Assembly (NCBI GenBank): GCA_035534295.1
Contig: DATLSE010000007.1
Span: 1-22,947, forward strand
Direction: 5' to 3'
Length of the DNA: 22,947 bases
DNA from: DATKQJ01 sp035534295
GTDB taxonomy: Bacteria; Chloroflexota; Dormibacteria; Dormibacterales; Dormibacteraceae
In this document: in pieces, positions 21,340 to 22,947 of the stretch
How the letters are laid out: every line of letters begins with the position of its first letter
Numbering within the stretch: position 1 is the stretch's first letter
Translations under genes and position numbers: made by a program
The notes under the pieces: model-generated
Database searches by the model: none
What the model was told of the DNA's origin: nothing
The model's input: only the letters and a program-made list of their open reading frames with translations

Positions 21340-21610
21340 TTTCGATCACGCCCCAGCCCCAGCATCATGAAGGCGAGTGCGATGATGACCACACTCTCGA
21401 TCGCGGTCTCGGCGCGGTGGCTGAACTCGATGAATGTGGATACGGTGAAGTCCGGGATGAGCCGCCCGTTACAGAGCGGTCAGTCTCGGCCGCAGCCCTG
21501 GGCCGACCCCGTCGAGGTCACGGTCGCTCCCATGACAAGCACGAGCAGCATCCCGAACGCGGCGGTGATGCCGAGGCCCACGGTCAGCCGCGCCAAGCGC
21601 GCTCGGTCGA
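21340..21610 (-). pseudogene. ctaA: Heme A synthase (CtaA/Cox15) N-terminal fragment with in-frame stop
   Basis: The minus strand reads RLARLTVGLGITAAFGMLLV, LVMGATVTSTGSAQGCGRD, a TGA, then PLCNGRLIPDFTVSTFIEFS and HRAETAIESVVIIALAFMML. This matches the first two helices and loop of heme A synthase, with the conserved loop 'GxxxTxTGsg..CpdWPLCnG' and the heme-ligand His in EFSHR. The Trp expected before PLCNG is a TGA stop (21480-21482), one base from TGG. Similarity ends near 21340, where the recombinase remnant begins on the other strand. It overlaps or abuts the ZIP gene end. Confidence 0.75.
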
Positions 21611-21615
21611 AGGCT

Positions 21616-22473
21616 CTACGCGCCGCCAGCGCTGACCACCATGTCGGTGATGAATCCGGCCGCGAGCCCGATCAGCACTCCCGCATAAAGGAGATTCTTG
21701 CGCCCCGCCTTTTGGGCGACGCCGAGGAGCTGGATTACTACGTAGAGGATGGAACCCGCGGCCAACGTCAAGAAAAGCATGCTGACGATGTCGGAGGTGA
21801 ACTGGCGGCCGATTGCCGTGCCTAGAAACGTCGGCCCGCCTCCGATCAATCCCATCAGAGCGAGGAAGCTCCACGAGGGCCGCTCGCCCTCCGCCGCGAG
21901 CGGGGCGACAATACCGAAACCCTCGGTCGCATTGTGTAGGGCGAATCCGATCACGAGCAGGGTGGCGAGGCTGATCGCACCGGTGGCCGCGCTTCCACCG
22001 ATCGCGAGGCCCTCTCCGAAGTTATGGAGTCCGATGCCGACCGCGATGAGCAGCGCAAGCCGGCGTGCGGCCGACCAGGAGGCGATCCCAACCTTGCGGG
22101 CGGCAAGCTCACCGCCGCTCGCGGCGCCCGGCCCATAGGTCGCGGTCAGACCACGCCCTCGCCCGGCGAGCCAGCGCTCGTAGAGAACAAGGCTCATGAG
22201 GCCGATCGTCAGACCTGATAGGAAGAGCGCGGCGTAACCAAGGACAGGTGCGACTCCGCCCCTGTGATCGTGGTAGGCGCCGAGTGCACCGTCGAGCGGC
22301 TGGTAGGCGTGCGTGAGGACATCCCAGATGAGGAACAGAAGAATGCCAATCGCCAAGGCGTTGAGGAACTGGCGAAGGCCCGGGCGCGGGCTCCGGAGCC
22401 GGCCGAGGGGCAGGCCAAGCAGGATCGTCACGCCGGCGATGAAGCCGAGGATCAGCGTCTGGGCTTCACTCAA
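21616..22473 (-). CDS. ZIP family divalent metal transporter
   Basis: The 285-residue membrane protein has about eight hydrophobic segments and the two ZIP metal-site motifs: HNFGEGLAIG in helix 4 (His150, Asn151, Glu154) and HNATEGFGIV in helix 5 (His180, Asn181, Glu184). A His-rich stretch (AYHDHRGG) lies in an early loop. ZIP proteins bring zinc, iron or manganese into the cytoplasm. The start is a TTG with GGAGG about ten bases upstream; no better codon precedes it. A GTTAG/CTAAC inverted repeat lies 32 bp upstream and might be a metal-regulator site. Downstream lies the broken heme A synthase fragment. Confidence 0.9.
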   Translation of the reverse strand: MSEAQTLILGFIAGVTILLGLPLGRLRSPRPGLRQFLNALAIGILLFLIWDVLTHAYQPLDGALGAYHDHRGGVAPVLGYAALFLSGLTIGLMSLVLYERWLAGRGRGLTATYGPGAASGGELAARKVGIASWSAARRLALLIAVGIGLHNFGEGLAIGGSAATGAISLATLLVIGFALHNATEGFGIVAPLAAEGERPSWSFLALMGLIGGGPTFLGTAIGRQFTSDIVSMLFLTLAAGSILYVVIQLLGVAQKAGRKNLLYAGVLIGLAAGFITDMVVSAGGA

Positions 22474-22504
22474 GCGATCGATTCCTCCACCCGTTCGATA
22501 TCGA

Positions 22505-22520
22505 GTTAGCGTCTACTAAC
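22505..22520. promoter_or_regulatory. Inverted repeat upstream of the ZIP transporter gene
   Basis: GTTAG and CTAAC flank a 6-bp centre. The half-sites recall the TTAGG/CTAA type operators of DtxR/MntR regulators, but the spacing differs, so it is only a candidate metal-responsive site. Confidence 0.3.
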
Positions 22521-22555
22521 CCGGCGATTAGCCTACCGCGGGTCGCGGACCAACA

Positions 22556-22947
22556 GCGCTGTAAAAGTGAAACGACGTAGTCTCCTGCGGTAGGTCTGTA
22601 AGCCACCACTGGAGGACTACGCCTTGACGAAGAGATTAGCGCCCAGCGCCGCCTTGGAGACGGCCATCGAAGAGTTGTTGAGCCAGGGGTTGGGGGACGC
22701 AGAGCAGCTGGCCGAGGTGGGCCGGCTGGGAGCCCGGCTGGTGCTCCAGCGAGCGCTGGAGGATGAGGTGGCCGAGTTCTTGGGGCGTGCCCGCTACGAG
22801 CGCTCAGCCCAGGCTCTGGGGTCTCGCAACGGGGTCCGGCCGCGGCGGGTGCAGACGGCTGAAGGCGAGCTTGAGCTCCAGATGCCGCAGCTGCGCGACA
22901 CCGCCGACAGGTTCGTGAGCCAGGTCCTGCCTCAAGTCCGGAGCGTG
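22556..22947 (+). mobile_element. IS256-family insertion sequence, left part
   Basis: The element enters the window with its left end near 22556, where GCGCTGTAAAAGTGAAACG has the look of an IS256-type terminal repeat, followed by a 68-bp leader and the transposase gene. The right end and any target duplication are outside the window, so the exact boundary is not proven. Confidence 0.7.
22624..22947 (+). CDS. IS256-family (Mutator-type) transposase, N-terminal part (runs off the right edge)
   Basis: The visible 108 residues include AAIEELLSQG-like start (LETAIEELLSQGLGDAEQL), EVAEFLGRARYERSAQ, GSRNGVRPRRVQTAEGELEL and QMPQLRDTADRFVSQVLPQ. These match the N-terminal region of IS256 transposases ('FLGR.rYeR....RNG...r.v.T..G.l.l..PqlRd..F'). 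The TTG start at 22624 has GGAGG eight bases upstream. The DDE catalytic domain lies beyond the edge. Such enzymes move the element by a copy-out, circular intermediate route. Confidence 0.9.
   Translation, partial: MTKRLAPSAALETAIEELLSQGLGDAEQLAEVGRLGARLVLQRALEDEVAEFLGRARYERSAQALGSRNGVRPRRVQTAEGELELQMPQLRDTADRFVSQVLPQVRSV

Noticed and set aside
21350..21635. Plus-strand frame continuing past the recombinase remnant
   Set aside because: From about 21340 the plus frame is the antisense of the heme A synthase fragment and carries no recognisable protein.
1..22947. tRNA, rRNA or riboswitch genes
   Set aside because: Reading both strands I saw no TPsiC-like arm in a cloverleaf context and no rRNA or riboswitch core; short GTTCAA-like matches fall inside coding sequence.

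Overview
This is a GC-rich window (clearly well above 60% GC) from a free-living, probably soil-type bacterium. Gene content (GntR/HutC regulator, S9 oligopeptidase B, 14-helix MFS exporter, acetate symporter with a small membrane partner, LytTR two-component system, many VapBC-type toxin-antitoxin pairs) and promoters with start codons 6-10 bases after the -10 box (leaderless transcripts) suit Actinomycetota or a high-GC Chloroflexota/Dormibacterota-like lineage. No marker gene here allows a firmer assignment.

Region 1 (1-6.7 kb, all minus strand) is ordinary metabolism: a partial AstE/aspartoacylase-family gene translationally coupled to a GntR/UTRA regulator, a small PRC-barrel-like protein, a lipoprotein-anchored HtrA-type protease, oligopeptidase B and a DHA2-type multidrug exporter.

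Region 2 (6.7-14 kb) is an acetate module. On the minus strand a LytS-type kinase, a LytTR regulator, a small membrane protein and an ActP-like sodium/solute symporter form a tightly overlapping operon ended by a hairpin-plus-T6 terminator. Divergently, a GPR1/FUN34/YaaH acetate transporter and acetyl-CoA synthetase are on the plus strand. The shared intergenic region holds three direct repeats (core ACCGCT/GCCGTT/ACCGCT) at exactly 21-bp steps, the geometry expected for a LytTR regulator. This suggests the two-component system controls both sides.

Region 3 (14-20.9 kb) is an accessory island: two DinB-fold proteins, then a run of toxin-antitoxin modules (VapC remnant, VapBC, HipBA, MazF with a ribbon-helix-helix-type antitoxin, Phd-VapC, Phd-type VapBC). 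A roughly 30-bp dispersed repeat (core GGCATCGTAGACGTCTTTCG) occurs six times, always in the same orientation, and falls between successive modules, so each interval carries one module whatever the gene orientation. Operators are visible at several antitoxin promoters, including three HipB-type inverted repeats spaced exactly 37 bp apart. Two toxins carry substitutions at expected catalytic positions (VapC D to N, MazF R to Q). An Rhs-like remnant lies in the same island.

Region 4 (20.9-22.9 kb) is a decayed boundary: the C-terminal remnant of a probable serine recombinase abuts a broken heme A synthase fragment, followed by an intact ZIP-family metal transporter and the left end of an IS256-family insertion sequence that runs off the window.
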